From Rhizobium sp. BT03 (GTDB lineage: Bacteria; Pseudomonadota; Alphaproteobacteria; Rhizobiales; Rhizobiaceae), in NCBI RefSeq assembly GCF_030053155.1, contig NZ_CP125640.1, positions 2,617,501 through 2,681,500 of the forward strand: DNA of 64,000 nt, read 5' to 3'. Positions 29,428 through 39,319 of this stretch are shown in pieces (the first letter of the stretch is position 1; every line of letters begins with the position of its first letter). Both the position numbers and the translations under genes were made by a program. The notes under the pieces were generated by a model. That model did not search any database. It had not been told where the DNA came from and worked only from the letters and a program-made list of their open reading frames with translations.

Positions 29428-29447
29428 ATATAAAGACTTCTTTATAT
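29428..29447. promoter_or_regulatory. Perfect AT-rich palindrome upstream of ahcY
   Basis: ATATAAAGA (29428-29436) and TCTTTATAT (29439-29447) form a perfect inverted repeat around CT. A further TATAAA lies at 29421-29426. It sits about 230 bases before ahcY and 20 after ptsH. Palindromes of the ATAAAGA-TCTTTAT kind are what I recall for ArsR-family SahR/SamR repressors of the methionine cycle in proteobacteria, so it is a good candidate operator for ahcY. This attribution is from memory and needs a motif comparison. Confidence 0.55.
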
Positions 29448-29679
29448 CCTTATTGCCTTCCCATCCGAAGCCTGCTAAACGGCGGATATGCCGTGCGCTA
29501 GAGCATGCCGCATCGAACTAGCTTCATGCGACGCGCTTCAGCTCTCTTTTTTGTGCATCTCGTCATCCCGGAACCGCTGCACACGTCCGGGCGACATGCA
29601 TCAGGACGCGGCCCATCCATCGCGCGGTCATCTTCGCGCCTGCGCCAATTTTGAGACGTTTTTCAGCCTGGAGACCTCT

Positions 29680-31080
29680 ATGAGCACTGAAAAAGATTAT
29701 GTCGTCGCCGATATCGGGCTTGCGGATTTCGGCCGCAAGGAAATTACCATCGCCGAAACCGAAATGCCGGGGCTGATGTCCTGCCGCACCGAATTCGGCG
29801 ACGCCAAGCCGCTGAAGGGCGCGCGCATCACCGGCTCGCTGCATATGACCATCCAGACGGCCGTGCTCATCGAGACGCTGGTGGCGCTGGGCGCCGAAGT
29901 CCGCTGGGCCTCGTGCAACATCTTCTCGACGCAGGATCATGCCGCTGCCGCGATCGCCGCCGCCGGCGTGCCTGTCTTCGCCATCAAGGGCGAGTCGCTC
30001 GAAGATTACTGGGTCTATACCGACAAGATCTTCCAGTGGGCCGATGGCGGCCTTTCCAACATGATCCTTGATGACGGCGGCGACGCCACCATGTACATCC
30101 TGCTCGGCGCCCGCGCCGAAGCCGGCGAGGACGTGCTGTCGCATCCGCATTCCGACGAGGAGGAAATCCTCTTCGCACAGATCAAGAAGCGCCTTGCCGC
30201 TTCGCCTGGCTGGTTCACCAAGCAGCGCGACGCGATCAAGGGCGTTACCGAAGAAACGACGACCGGCGTCAACCGCCTCTACCAGCTCAGCCAGAAGGGC
30301 CTGCTGCCCTTCCCGGCGATCAACGTCAACGACTCCGTCACCAAGTCGAAGTTCGACAACAAGTACGGCTGCAAGGAATCGCTGGTCGACGGCATCCGCC
30401 GTGGCACCGACGTCATGATGGCCGGCAAGGTTGCCGTCGTCTGCGGCTACGGCGACGTCGGCAAGGGTTCTGCCGCTTCGCTCTCCGGCGCCGGCGCCCG
30501 CGTCAAGGTCACCGAAGCCGATCCGATCTGCGCCCTGCAGGCCGCCATGGACGGTTATGAAGTCGTGCTGCTCGAGGACGTCGTTTCCTCGGCCGATATC
30601 TTCATCACCACGACAGGCAACAAGGACGTCATCCGCATCGACCATATGCGTCAGATGAAGGACATGGCGATCGTCGGCAATATCGGCCACTTCGACAACG
30701 AAATCGAAGTCGCTGCGCTGCGTAACCTCAAGTGGACCAACGTCAAGCCGCAGGTCGACCTGATCGAATTCCCCAAGGGCAACCGCATCATCCTTCTTTC
30801 CGAAGGCCGCCTGCTCAACCTCGGCAACGCCACCGGCCATCCGTCCTTCGTGATGTCGGCCTCCTTCACCAACCAGACGCTGGCGCAGATCGAGCTCTTC
30901 ACCAAGCCCGGCGAGTATTCGAACCAGGTCTATATCCTGCCGAAGCATCTCGATGAAAAGGTCGCGCGCCTGCATCTCGACAAGCTCGGCGTGAAGCTGA
31001 CGCAGCTTTCCGAGGAACAGGCTGCCTATATCGGCGTGTCGCCGAAGGGCCCGTTCAAGTCCGACCACTACAGATATTGA
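29680..31080 (+). CDS. ahcY: Adenosylhomocysteinase
   Basis: This cytoplasmic enzyme of 466 residues hydrolyses S-adenosylhomocysteine to adenosine and homocysteine, clearing the inhibitor produced by methyltransferases. The NAD-binding motif is [13 protein letters not shown]. Other landmarks are [30 protein letters not shown] and the C-terminal [10 protein letters not shown]. The ATG at 29680 follows GGAGA. The reading frame is open upstream to 29488, but that part is not family-like. A palindromic candidate operator lies about 230 bases upstream, and a strong terminator follows. Confidence 0.97.
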   Translation: MSTEKDYVVADIGLADFGRKEITIAETEMPGLMSCRTEFGDAKPLKGARITGSLHMTIQTAVLIETLVALGAEVRWASCNIFSTQDHAAAAIAAAGVPVFAIKGESLEDYWVYTDKIFQWADGGLSNMILDDGGDATMYILLGARAEAGEDVLSHPHSDEEEILFAQIKKRLAASPGWFTKQRDAIKGVTEETTTGVNRLYQLSQKGLLPFPAINVNDSVTKSKFDNKYGCKESLVDGIRRGTDVMMAGKVAVVCGYGDVGKGSAASLSGAGARVKVTEADPICALQAAMDGYEVVLLEDVVSSADIFITTTGNKDVIRIDHMRQMKDMAIVGNIGHFDNEIEVAALRNLKWTNVKPQVDLIEFPKGNRIILLSEGRLLNLGNATGHPSFVMSASFTNQTLAQIELFTKPGEYSNQVYILPKHLDEKVARLHLDKLGVKLTQLSEEQAAYIGVSPKGPFKSDHYRY

Positions 31081-31108
31081 TCTGACCGTTAATATCCACA
31101 AGATGTAG

Positions 31109-31146
31109 AAGCCGCGGCATTGACAAATGCCGCGGCTTATTTTTTG
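31109..31146 (+). terminator. Terminator of ahcY
   Basis: AAGCCGCGGCAT (31109-31120) pairs with ATGCCGCGGCTT (31127-31138) around a 6-base loop and is followed by A and a run of T residues. Confidence 0.88.
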
Positions 31147-31282
31147 GGCGCTCCCTTCCCGCCGATTCCCTTCCGAAGTATTGTTTTAAGACTTGATTCG
31201 TGGCGCCGGACCCGTCCGGCCGCTCCGGAAATGGGATGTCTTGTCGTAATGCGGCACATTGAAGGACGGAGACATACCGCGG

Positions 31283-33868
31283 ATGTCGGAAATGAAAAAC
31301 AGCCTGCCCGGTCAGGCGGATGATGGCGTTCGCGCCGGTCGCCGCCCACTGATGGCAGGCCAACAACATCAATCTGCAACGGCACACGAGGCCGCAAAGC
31401 AAGAGCATGGATCATTGGCGCGCTTTCTGAAAGCCTGCGCGGCCGGCACGGCGCTTGCCGCGCTGGCGCGGCCGGTTCTGGCACAGGGCGAGCAGCAGGC
31501 GGCGGCCTCGGCTCACCTCTTCACATCCTCGCAGGTCGTCGGCGTCTCCGTCGTCATCGGCGTCATATCGGCAGCACTGTTGTCGACGCTGTGGCTGGTG
31601 CGCCAGCGCGGCAATCTGGAAAACGAGAGCCGGGAAATCCGCTCGGCGCTTTCCGATGCCCAGCAGCGCATTTCGCAATACCAGGCGCTGATCGCCGACA
31701 AGAACCGGCGGATCGTCATCTGGGACGGCAACGCCCGTCCCGAACTGCTCGGCCAGCTTCCGCCAGAGACCGGTGCGCCGCAGGACGGCGAATTCCTGGC
31801 CTTCGGCCTCTGGCTGAAGTCACGTTCGGCCGCCGATCTGGAAAAGGCGATCGACCGGCTGCGCGACGGGGCACAGAGCTTCGATATGGTGGTGGAAACC
31901 ATCCGCGATGAAATCCTCGAGGCGCAGGGCCGGGTTTCCGGCGGCCGCGCCTTCGTCCGTTTCGTGGCGCTCAACAATCTGCGCGCCGAGCTTGCCGAAC
32001 TCCGGATCGAGCGCGACCGGCTGATGACCTCGATCTCAGCCTTCCAGACCATGCTCGACGCGATCGACATGCCGGCCTGGCAGCGCGATCCGGCCGGCCG
32101 CCTCACCTGGGTCAACCAGGCTTATGGCGAGGCCGTCGAAGCGCGCTCGCCGCAGCAGGCGATCAATGAAGGCCGCGAGATGCTGACGACCGTGGCACGC
32201 GAACGCATTCGCGCGACGGTGACGCCGGAATCGCCCTTCCACGACACGATCTCGACGGTGGTGCACGGCAACCGCACCTTCTTCGACGTTGTCGACGTCA
32301 GGCTTCCCGGCGGCTCGGCCGGCATCGCGATCGATGTGTCAGATATAGAGGCGGTGCGCGCCGAGCTGGAACGGACGCTGAAGAGCCATGCCGAAACGCT
32401 CGACCATCTCGCCACCCCCGTCGCCATCTTCGACGGCGACCGCCGGCTGCAATTCTACAACCAGGCCTTCGTCGCACTCTGGGAGCTGGATATCGCCTTT
32501 CTCGAAGGCCGGCCCGACAATAGCGAGCTGCTCGAACGGCTGCGGGCAGCCAAGAAACTGCCGGACCAGCTCAACTGGAAGAGCTGGAAGGAAGCGGCCC
32601 TTTCCGTCTATCGCGCGCTCGACACGCAATCCGATCTCTGGCACCTGCCGAACGGGCAGACATTGCGCGTCTTTGCGACCGCCCATCCGCAGGGTGGCGC
32701 CACCTGGGTGTTCGAAAACCTGACCGAGCAGGTCGATCTCGAAACGCGCTACAACACGCTGGTCAAGGTGCAGGGCGAAACGATCGACCATCTTTCCGAA
32801 GGTGTGGCGGTGTTCGGCCCGGATGGACGCATCCGCCTGTCGAACCCGGCCTTCCGCGCGCTCTGGGGGATCACCGAAACCGAAGCCAAACCAGGCACCC
32901 ATATCCGCGCGCTTGGCGAGGCCTGCGCGCCGTCCTATGACCGGCCGGACGGCTGGAAGGCCTTTGCGGAACTGATCACCAGCTTCGACGACGAACGCCG
33001 CTCGGGCCAGGGAACGCTGGAACTCTTCTCCGGCCTGGTGCTCGACTATGCCGTCATCCCGCTGCCGAACGCCCAGACCATGCTGACTTTCGTCAATATG
33101 ACGGACAGCGTGCGTGCCGAGCGGGCGCTGACCGAGAAGAACGAAGCGCTGCGCAAAGCCGACGAGCTGAAGAACGATTTCGTCCAGCACGTGTCCTATG
33201 AACTGCGCTCGCCGCTGACGAATATCATCGGCTTCACCGATCTCCTGCGCACGCAAGGAGTCGGGCCGCTGAACGAACGGCAGGCCGAATATATCGACCA
33301 CATCTCGACCTCCTCCTCGGTCCTCCTGACGCTCGTCAACGACATTCTCGACCTCGCAACCGTCGATGCCGGCATCATGCGGCTCAACTATGCGGAAATC
33401 GATCTCAACGACCTGCTCGACGACGTCTCGATGCAGATCGCCGATCGCCTGCATGAAAGTGGCGTCGCGCTCGAAATCACCGCGCCGGCCTATCTCGGCT
33501 CGATCGTCGCCGATCCGCAGCGGCTGAAGCAGATCCTGCTGAAGCTGCTTTCCAACGCGGCGAATTTTTCGCCCGAGGGCACCTCGATTTCGCTGGAATG
33601 CCGTCGCGAGGGCACGGATTTCGTTTTCTCCGTGAGGGATCACGGCCCCGGCATCTCGCCCGATATGATCGCCACCGTCTTCGACCGCTTTGCGACGGGC
33701 GCAAAAAGCGGCAAACGCGGCGGCGCCGGCCTCGGCCTGTCGATCGTCGACAGCTTCGTCAGCCTGCATCACGGCGACGTGACGATCGACAGCGAGCCGG
33801 GCAAGGGCACGACCGTCCTTTGCCGCATTCCCTCGGTCGATATCCCGCATTCCGCTGCCGCCGAATGA
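31283..33868 (+). CDS. divL: DivL-like PAS sensor kinase with tyrosine H-box
   Basis: This membrane-anchored, histidine-kinase-like protein has 861 residues. One hydrophobic segment lies at about residues 84-106, followed by several PAS-like domains (about 230-600). The H-box reads VSYELRSPLT, with Tyr639 where ordinary kinases have His; this is the hallmark of DivL. The ATPase domain is intact (LLSNAANFS, DHGPGIS, GGAGLGLSIV). In Caulobacter DivL works with DivK to control CckA and hence CtrA, setting cell polarity and cell-cycle progression. The same role is likely here but inferred. The start is uncertain: ATG at 31283, ATG at 31292 or TTG at 31259. Its stop overlaps the tsaE-amgK start. 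Confidence 0.88.
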   Translation: MSEMKNSLPGQADDGVRAGRRPLMAGQQHQSATAHEAAKQEHGSLARFLKACAAGTALAALARPVLAQGEQQAAASAHLFTSSQVVGVSVVIGVISAALLSTLWLVRQRGNLENESREIRSALSDAQQRISQYQALIADKNRRIVIWDGNARPELLGQLPPETGAPQDGEFLAFGLWLKSRSAADLEKAIDRLRDGAQSFDMVVETIRDEILEAQGRVSGGRAFVRFVALNNLRAELAELRIERDRLMTSISAFQTMLDAIDMPAWQRDPAGRLTWVNQAYGEAVEARSPQQAINEGREMLTTVARERIRATVTPESPFHDTISTVVHGNRTFFDVVDVRLPGGSAGIAIDVSDIEAVRAELERTLKSHAETLDHLATPVAIFDGDRRLQFYNQAFVALWELDIAFLEGRPDNSELLERLRAAKKLPDQLNWKSWKEAALSVYRALDTQSDLWHLPNGQTLRVFATAHPQGGATWVFENLTEQVDLETRYNTLVKVQGETIDHLSEGVAVFGPDGRIRLSNPAFRALWGITETEAKPGTHIRALGEACAPSYDRPDGWKAFAELITSFDDERRSGQGTLELFSGLVLDYAVIPLPNAQTMLTFVNMTDSVRAERALTEKNEALRKADELKNDFVQHVSYELRSPLTNIIGFTDLLRTQGVGPLNERQAEYIDHISTSSSVLLTLVNDILDLATVDAGIMRLNYAEIDLNDLLDDVSMQIADRLHESGVALEITAPAYLGSIVADPQRLKQILLKLLSNAANFSPEGTSISLECRREGTDFVFSVRDHGPGISPDMIATVFDRFATGAKSGKRGGAGLGLSIVDSFVSLHHGDVTIDSEPGKGTTVLCRIPSVDIPHSAAAE

Positions 33869-35376
33869 CGACCGGCGATACGATGTCGGTTTTCCTGAAG
33901 GACGAAGCGGCGACCATCCGCTTCGGCGAAGACCTGGCGCTCGCCCTGAAAGCCGGCGACTGCCTTGCCCTTTCCGGCGATCTCGGCGCGGGCAAATCCT
34001 CACTCGCCCGGGCGATCCTGCGCGCCATGGCCGACGATGACGGGCTCGAGGTCCCGAGCCCGACCTTCACGCTGGTGCAATCCTACGATCTGCGCTTGCC
34101 CGTTTCGCACTTCGATCTCTACCGGCTCGGCCATCCCGACGAACTGACAGAGCTCGGCTTCGACGAGGCCCTGGAGAACGGCATCTGTCTCGTCGAATGG
34201 CCCGAGATGGCCGAGAGCGAACTGCCGGCGGAGCGCATTGCACTGAGGCTGGACCATGAAGGCAGCGGCCGGCGGGCAACGATCAATGCCGCCGGTACGC
34301 AGGCGCTGCGCATCCATCGTGTTCTGGCGATCCGCGATTTCCTCGACAAAGCCGGCTATCCCGATGTCAAACGCCGCTTCCTGACCGGCGATGCGTCGCT
34401 GCGCGCCTATGAAGCGATCTATCCGGACGCCGCTCCGCGAAAAATATTGATGGATTGGCGCCCGCATCCCGAGGGACCGCCGGTCTATGACGGCAAGCCC
34501 TATCCCAAGGTCGCGCATCTCGCACAGAATGCCTATCCTTTCGTTGCGATTGCCGACGTGTTGCGCGAGCGGGGTTTTGCGACGCCGGAGATTTATCAGG
34601 TCGATTATGAGCAGGGCATCCTGCTGATCGAGGATCTCGGCACCGAAGGCGTGCTCGATGACGACGGACGGCCGATCGCCGAACGTTACCGGCAAAGCGT
34701 CGCCTGCCTTGCCCATCTTCATTCCCTTGAGATTCCGCAGGATATTCCGGTTTCCACGACGCATACGCATCACATTCCGGACTTCGACCGCACGGCAATG
34801 AAGATGGAAGTGCAGCTTGTGCTCGATTGGCACATCGCCTGGAAGCGCGGCACGCCGCCCACGGATGCCGAACGGACGGAGTATCTGGCGATCTGGGATG
34901 GGCTCATCGACGAGCTCGCGACGGCTGAGAAGAACCTGCTGCTACGCGACTTCCATTCGCCCAATATCATCTGGCGCGAACAGGAAAGCGGTATTCGTCA
35001 GATCGGCATCATCGACTTCCAGGATGCGATGATCGGCCCGACCGCCTATGACCTTGCCTCCATCGTCCAGGATGCGCGCGTGACGATCGAACCGGGGCTT
35101 TTCCGGCAGCTGATGGACGAATACCTTGCCCTTCGCCGCGCCCAGGGCGGCTTCGACGAAGCCGGATTTGTGAAGGCCTGGGCGATCATGTCGGCGCAGC
35201 GCAACTGCAAGCTTGCCGGCCTTTGGGTGCGGCTGTTGCAGCGCGACGGCAAGCCCGGTTATCTCAAGCATATGCCGCGAACGCTTGCCTATCTCCAGGT
35301 CGCGTTCGAGCACGAAGCGCTTGCCCCCTTGCGCGATTGGTGCGCAAGGGCTGGAATAGGCCAAAGCGAATCATAA
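33865..35376 (+). CDS. TsaE-AmgK fusion: tRNA t6A ATPase plus cell-wall sugar kinase
   Basis: This is one continuous 503-residue frame with two unrelated parts. Residues 1 to about 155 are TsaE, the ATPase of the tRNA threonylcarbamoyladenosine complex, with P-loop SGDLGAGKSSLAR, EVPSPTFTLVQ and HFDLYRLGHPDE. Residues about 165-503 are an aminoglycoside-phosphotransferase-like kinase of the AmgK type, with LRDFHSPNIIW (catalytic Asp) and IIDFQDAMIGPTAYDL (metal site). AmgK phosphorylates N-acetylmuramic acid or N-acetylglucosamine at C1 in peptidoglycan recycling. The downstream gene is murU, the next enzyme of that pathway, which supports the AmgK call. The start overlaps the divL stop (ATGA); a second ATG at 33883 is possible. 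Confidence 0.9.
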   Translation: MTTGDTMSVFLKDEAATIRFGEDLALALKAGDCLALSGDLGAGKSSLARAILRAMADDDGLEVPSPTFTLVQSYDLRLPVSHFDLYRLGHPDELTELGFDEALENGICLVEWPEMAESELPAERIALRLDHEGSGRRATINAAGTQALRIHRVLAIRDFLDKAGYPDVKRRFLTGDASLRAYEAIYPDAAPRKILMDWRPHPEGPPVYDGKPYPKVAHLAQNAYPFVAIADVLRERGFATPEIYQVDYEQGILLIEDLGTEGVLDDDGRPIAERYRQSVACLAHLHSLEIPQDIPVSTTHTHHIPDFDRTAMKMEVQLVLDWHIAWKRGTPPTDAERTEYLAIWDGLIDELATAEKNLLLRDFHSPNIIWREQESGIRQIGIIDFQDAMIGPTAYDLASIVQDARVTIEPGLFRQLMDEYLALRRAQGGFDEAGFVKAWAIMSAQRNCKLAGLWVRLLQRDGKPGYLKHMPRTLAYLQVAFEHEALAPLRDWCARAGIGQSES

Positions 35377-35389
35377 GTTCCGGATCAGC

Positions 35390-36121
35390 ATGACCATCAG
35401 ACAAGCCATGGTACTGGCCGCGGGTCTCGGCACCCGCATGCGCCCGATCACCGACACGATCCCGAAGCCGCTGGTGAAGATCGACGGCAAACCGATGATC
35501 GACTACGCGCTGGATTCGCTCGTGGCTGCCGGTGTCGAACGGGCCGTCGTCAACGTTCACCACCACGCCAACCAGATGCTAGATCATCTCGACGCCTATC
35601 GCGGCCTCGACATCGTCATCTCCGACGAGCGGGAGGCGCTGATGAATTCCGGCGGCGGGCTGGCGAAGGGGCTGAGGCTGCTGACCCGCGACGATATCTT
35701 CGTCATGAATGCCGATCTCTTCTGGATCGGCGAACAGCCCGGGCGGCCGACGAACCTGCAGCGCTTAGCCGGATTCTTCGATGCCGAACGCATGGACATG
35801 GCCCTGCTTTGCGTAAGGATCGAGGATACCACAGGTCACAACGGCAAGAACGATTTCGGCATGGCGGCCGACGGCCGGCTGACGCGCTATCGCGACGATC
35901 CTTCCAATCCCGTCGTCTATGCCGGAGCAATCGCCATGAACCCGTCGCTGTTCGATGACGCGCCGCAGGATGCCTTCAACCTCAATATCTATTTCGACAA
36001 GGCGATCGCGCGCGGACGGCTTTTCGGCATGGTGCTCGACGGCCATTGGCTGACGGTGGGAACGCCGGAGGCGATCGGCGAGGCGGAGGAAACGATCCGA
36101 CGGCTGCGGGCGTTTGCGTGA
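35390..36121 (+). CDS. murU: N-acetylmuramate 1-phosphate uridylyltransferase (MurU-like)
   Basis: This cytoplasmic nucleotidyltransferase has 243 residues. The nucleotide-binding signature is LAAGLGTRMRPITD followed by PKPL. Further blocks are SGGGLAKGL, FVMNADLFW (metal Asp) and WLTVGTPEAI. It is 13 bases downstream of the AmgK-containing fusion. In Pseudomonas the AmgK-MurU pair turns recycled MurNAc into UDP-MurNAc, bypassing MurA and lowering fosfomycin sensitivity. A general sugar-1-phosphate nucleotidyltransferase is the alternative, but the context favours MurU. Confidence 0.88.
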   Translation: MTIRQAMVLAAGLGTRMRPITDTIPKPLVKIDGKPMIDYALDSLVAAGVERAVVNVHHHANQMLDHLDAYRGLDIVISDEREALMNSGGGLAKGLRLLTRDDIFVMNADLFWIGEQPGRPTNLQRLAGFFDAERMDMALLCVRIEDTTGHNGKNDFGMAADGRLTRYRDDPSNPVVYAGAIAMNPSLFDDAPQDAFNLNIYFDKAIARGRLFGMVLDGHWLTVGTPEAIGEAEETIRRLRAFA

Positions 36122-36124
36122 GAT

Positions 36125-39100
36125 ATGGCGGAGCGGCACCAGCCACGCATTCTGACGATCCCGGCGGGCCTCTCCTTCCTGAAAACGCTGGCGACGACGC
36201 TTTGCGACGGCCGGCTGACGCCGCTCTTCCGGCATGAGGCCGACGATCCGCTGTCGCTAGCCAGGGTGACGATCTATCTGCCGACCCGGCGCGCCGTGCG
36301 TGTGCTGCGTTCGGAATTCGTCGACCTGCTCGGCGGCCGCTCTGCGATCCTGCCGGTCATCCGCCCTCTCGGCGAAACCGACGACGACAGCGGTTATTTC
36401 GACGAGGCGCTGCCGGCAACGATCGATCTTGCTCAGCCGCTGTCGAATACCGCCCGTCTGCTGGAGCTTGCCCGCCTCATCCTCGCCTGGCGGAATAAAC
36501 TGCCGGAGATCGTCCGCCACATTCATTCGGATTCGCCGCTGGTGGCGCCGGCAAGCCCAGCGGATGCGATCTGGCTCGCCCGCAACCTTGCAGAACTGAT
36601 CGATTCGATCGAAACAGAAGACCTCGACTGGTCGGAACTCTCAAAACTCGACACCGGCGATTACGCCGCCTGGTGGCAGCTGACGGCAGAATTCCTGCAG
36701 ATCGCCAGCGCATTCTGGCCGGAACGGCTTTCCGAACTCGGCAAATCCTCGCCGGCACGGCACCGAAACGCCATTCTCAGGGCCGAAGCCAACAGGCTTT
36801 CGGCGACGAAGCCCGCTGGACCGATCATCATCGCCGGTTCGACGGGCTCGGTTGCCGCCACCGCCGATCTCATCGCCGCTGTCGCCAATCTGCCCGAGGG
36901 CGTGATCGTGCTTCCGGGCCTTGATCTCTCCATGCCGGAACAGCACTGGCAGATGGTGGCGCCGGAGCTTTCGCCGGGCCAGTACGCCAATCCCGCAAGC
37001 CGAAGCCACCCCCAATATGGTCTGTCGTCGCTGCTCAAGCGGCTGAAGCTGACGCGGGCCGACGTCGCGATCCTCGACAGGCCGGAAGCCAATCTCGACC
37101 GGCGCGCCGAAATTCTGTCCCGGGCACTCGTCCCTGCGGAGGCGACCAGCGATTGGGGCGCCTGGAAGAGCGAGCTGCCCGAAGGCGCCCTCTCTTCGGC
37201 TTTCGCCGATGTCTCGCTGATCGAAGCCGCCAACGAACGCGAGGAGGCGACCGCGATTGCCATTGCGCTCCGGCTGGCATTGGAAAGACCGGGGCAGGAC
37301 GGCGAAAGCCGGGCAGCTCTCATCACCCCCGACCGCAATCTCGCCCGCCGGGTGATGGCGGAACTTTCCCGCTTCGGTATCCTCGCCGACGATTCGGCCG
37401 GCACGCCGCTTGCGGCCACGCCGCAGGGCACGCTTCTGCAATTGCTGCTGGAAGCAACACTGCGCCCGGGCGATCCGGTGGCGATCGTCTCGCTGCTCAA
37501 ACATCCGCTGGCCCGCTTCGGCCTGGAACGCGACGCATTGATTTCCGCCACCGAGGCGCTCGAACTGCTGGCGCTGCGCGGCGGCGTGGCGGAGGTCGAT
37601 ATCAGCAGGCTCGAGCCATTGCTGACCCAGCAGCTTGGCGAACAGGCGCAGGACAGGCACGCGCCGCAATGGCGAAAGGCGCTTTCGCCCGACGCCGCCG
37701 AGGCCGCCTACGACCTTGCCCGCCGGGTCACACAAGCGACCGAGCCGCTGGCTTCGGCCGTGATGCGGCACCGGCCGGAAGATCGCGGGAGGACGGCAAG
37801 TTTTACCTTGTCCGAATGGGCGGAGCGCACGGGCCGCTCGCTTGAAGCGGTGGCCGCCGATCCACACGGCAATCTCGCCGATCTCTGGTCCGGTGAAGCG
37901 GGAGATGCGCTCGCCGCCCTGCTCGGCGAAGTGATCGACACCAGCGGCCAGATGGAGGCCGACGGGCCGCAATGGATCGATATCATGGCAGCACTTGCCG
38001 CCGGTCATGCGGTGAAGCCGCGCGCGCTCAGCCATCCCCGCCTCTTCATCTTCGGCACGCTGGAAGCCCGCCTGCAGAGCGTCGATACGCTGATCCTCGG
38101 CGGCCTGAACGAGGGCACCTGGCCGGGGCAGACCGCCAACAATCCCTTCATTCCGCGCATGATGAAGACGGAGATCGGACTGGAGCCGCCGGAACGGCGC
38201 ATCGGCCAGCTGGCGCACGACTTCGAGATGGCGAACGGCACGCGCCATCTGATCTATTCGAGGGCGCTGCGCCAGGGCTCGACACCAACGGTCGCCTCGC
38301 GCTGGCTGCAGCGGCTGCTGGCGCTTGCCGGAGAGGCCTTCGAAGCGGAATTGAAGGGACGCGGCAACCGCTTCCTCCAATGGGCCGGCCTGATCGATCG
38401 CGGGGAAGCCCAGGCGCCGGCGCAGCGACCCTCGCCGAAACCGCCGCTGACGCTGCAGCCGACATCCTACTCCTTCAGCGAAGTCGGCCGGCTGCGCCGG
38501 GACCCTTATGCCATCTATGCCCGCCGCATCCTGCGGCTCGATGCCGTCGATGCGTTCAATCGCGATCCGGGAGCGGCCGAACGCGGCACGCTCTACCACA
38601 AGATCATCGACCGGTTCATTCGCGAAGCCCATGTCGCGGGCACGCCGGATGCGGCAGCGGCGATGGAGCGCATCCTTTCCGAGCTTTTCGACATGGAGCA
38701 GCTGCCGTCGCATATCGATGCCGTATGGCGGCCTCGCTTTCGCGCGGTGGCCCGCGCCTTCCTCGATTGGGAGGCGGGACGGCGGCCCGGCATCCGCAAG
38801 ACGCTGACGGAGGTGCGCGGCGGCATCGAACTGGAACCGATCAATATCCGGCTCAACGGTGTTGCCGACCGGATCGACGTCACCGGACCGAACGGCGCCG
38901 ACATCATCGACTACAAGACCGGCTACAATCCCTCGCCGGCGCAGGCGCGCGTGCTGCTCGATCCGCAGCTTGCGCTCGAAGCGGCGGCCTTGCGCGGCGG
39001 CGCCTTCCGCGACGTCGGCAGTCTCGTGCCGCAGGACCTGCTCTATGTCCGCCTGCGGCCGGGACGGCGTTTTCAGGTCGATACCGTTAACAACGAGAGC

Positions 39101-39319
39101 TCGGCGCGCAGCGACAAGGCGAAATCGGCGATGGATCTTGCCGAGGAATCGATCGACCAGTTGGTCAAATTCGTGACGTTGCTGCAATCCGGCGACAAAG
39201 GCTTCACCTCGCGGCTCATCCCGGCGCAGCAATTCGATTTCGGCGGCGACTATGATCACCTCGCCCGCGTCTCCGAATGGTCGACGGCAGAAACCGAAGA
39301 GGGCGGCGGCGATGAGTGA
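36125..39319 (+). CDS. addB: Double-strand break repair protein AddB
   Basis: This is the 1064-residue AddB subunit of the AddAB helicase-nuclease that processes DNA ends for RecA-dependent repair. The alphaproteobacterial form has a degenerate helicase region. The C-terminal nuclease domain shows YSFSEVGRLRRDPYAIYARRIL, ERGTLYHKIIDRF, and the catalytic block GVADRIDVTG then IIDYKTG. It starts three bases after the murU stop and overlaps addA by eight bases, so the two subunits are translationally coupled. Confidence 0.95.
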   Translation: MAERHQPRILTIPAGLSFLKTLATTLCDGRLTPLFRHEADDPLSLARVTIYLPTRRAVRVLRSEFVDLLGGRSAILPVIRPLGETDDDSGYFDEALPATIDLAQPLSNTARLLELARLILAWRNKLPEIVRHIHSDSPLVAPASPADAIWLARNLAELIDSIETEDLDWSELSKLDTGDYAAWWQLTAEFLQIASAFWPERLSELGKSSPARHRNAILRAEANRLSATKPAGPIIIAGSTGSVAATADLIAAVANLPEGVIVLPGLDLSMPEQHWQMVAPELSPGQYANPASRSHPQYGLSSLLKRLKLTRADVAILDRPEANLDRRAEILSRALVPAEATSDWGAWKSELPEGALSSAFADVSLIEAANEREEATAIAIALRLALERPGQDGESRAALITPDRNLARRVMAELSRFGILADDSAGTPLAATPQGTLLQLLLEATLRPGDPVAIVSLLKHPLARFGLERDALISATEALELLALRGGVAEVDISRLEPLLTQQLGEQAQDRHAPQWRKALSPDAAEAAYDLARRVTQATEPLASAVMRHRPEDRGRTASFTLSEWAERTGRSLEAVAADPHGNLADLWSGEAGDALAALLGEVIDTSGQMEADGPQWIDIMAALAAGHAVKPRALSHPRLFIFGTLEARLQSVDTLILGGLNEGTWPGQTANNPFIPRMMKTEIGLEPPERRIGQLAHDFEMANGTRHLIYSRALRQGSTPTVASRWLQRLLALAGEAFEAELKGRGNRFLQWAGLIDRGEAQAPAQRPSPKPPLTLQPTSYSFSEVGRLRRDPYAIYARRILRLDAVDAFNRDPGAAERGTLYHKIIDRFIREAHVAGTPDAAAAMERILSELFDMEQLPSHIDAVWRPRFRAVARAFLDWEAGRRPGIRKTLTEVRGGIELEPINIRLNGVADRIDVTGPNGADIIDYKTGYNPSPAQARVLLDPQLALEAAALRGGAFRDVGSLVPQDLLYVRLRPGRRFQVDTVNNESSARSDKAKSAMDLAEESIDQLVKFVTLLQSGDKGFTSRLIPAQQFDFGGDYDHLARVSEWSTAETEEGGGDE

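Noticed and set aside
29448..29679. Riboswitch (SAH or SAM type) in the ahcY leader
   Set aside because: I could not find a consistent conserved core or pseudoknot; the protein-operator palindrome is the better-supported element.
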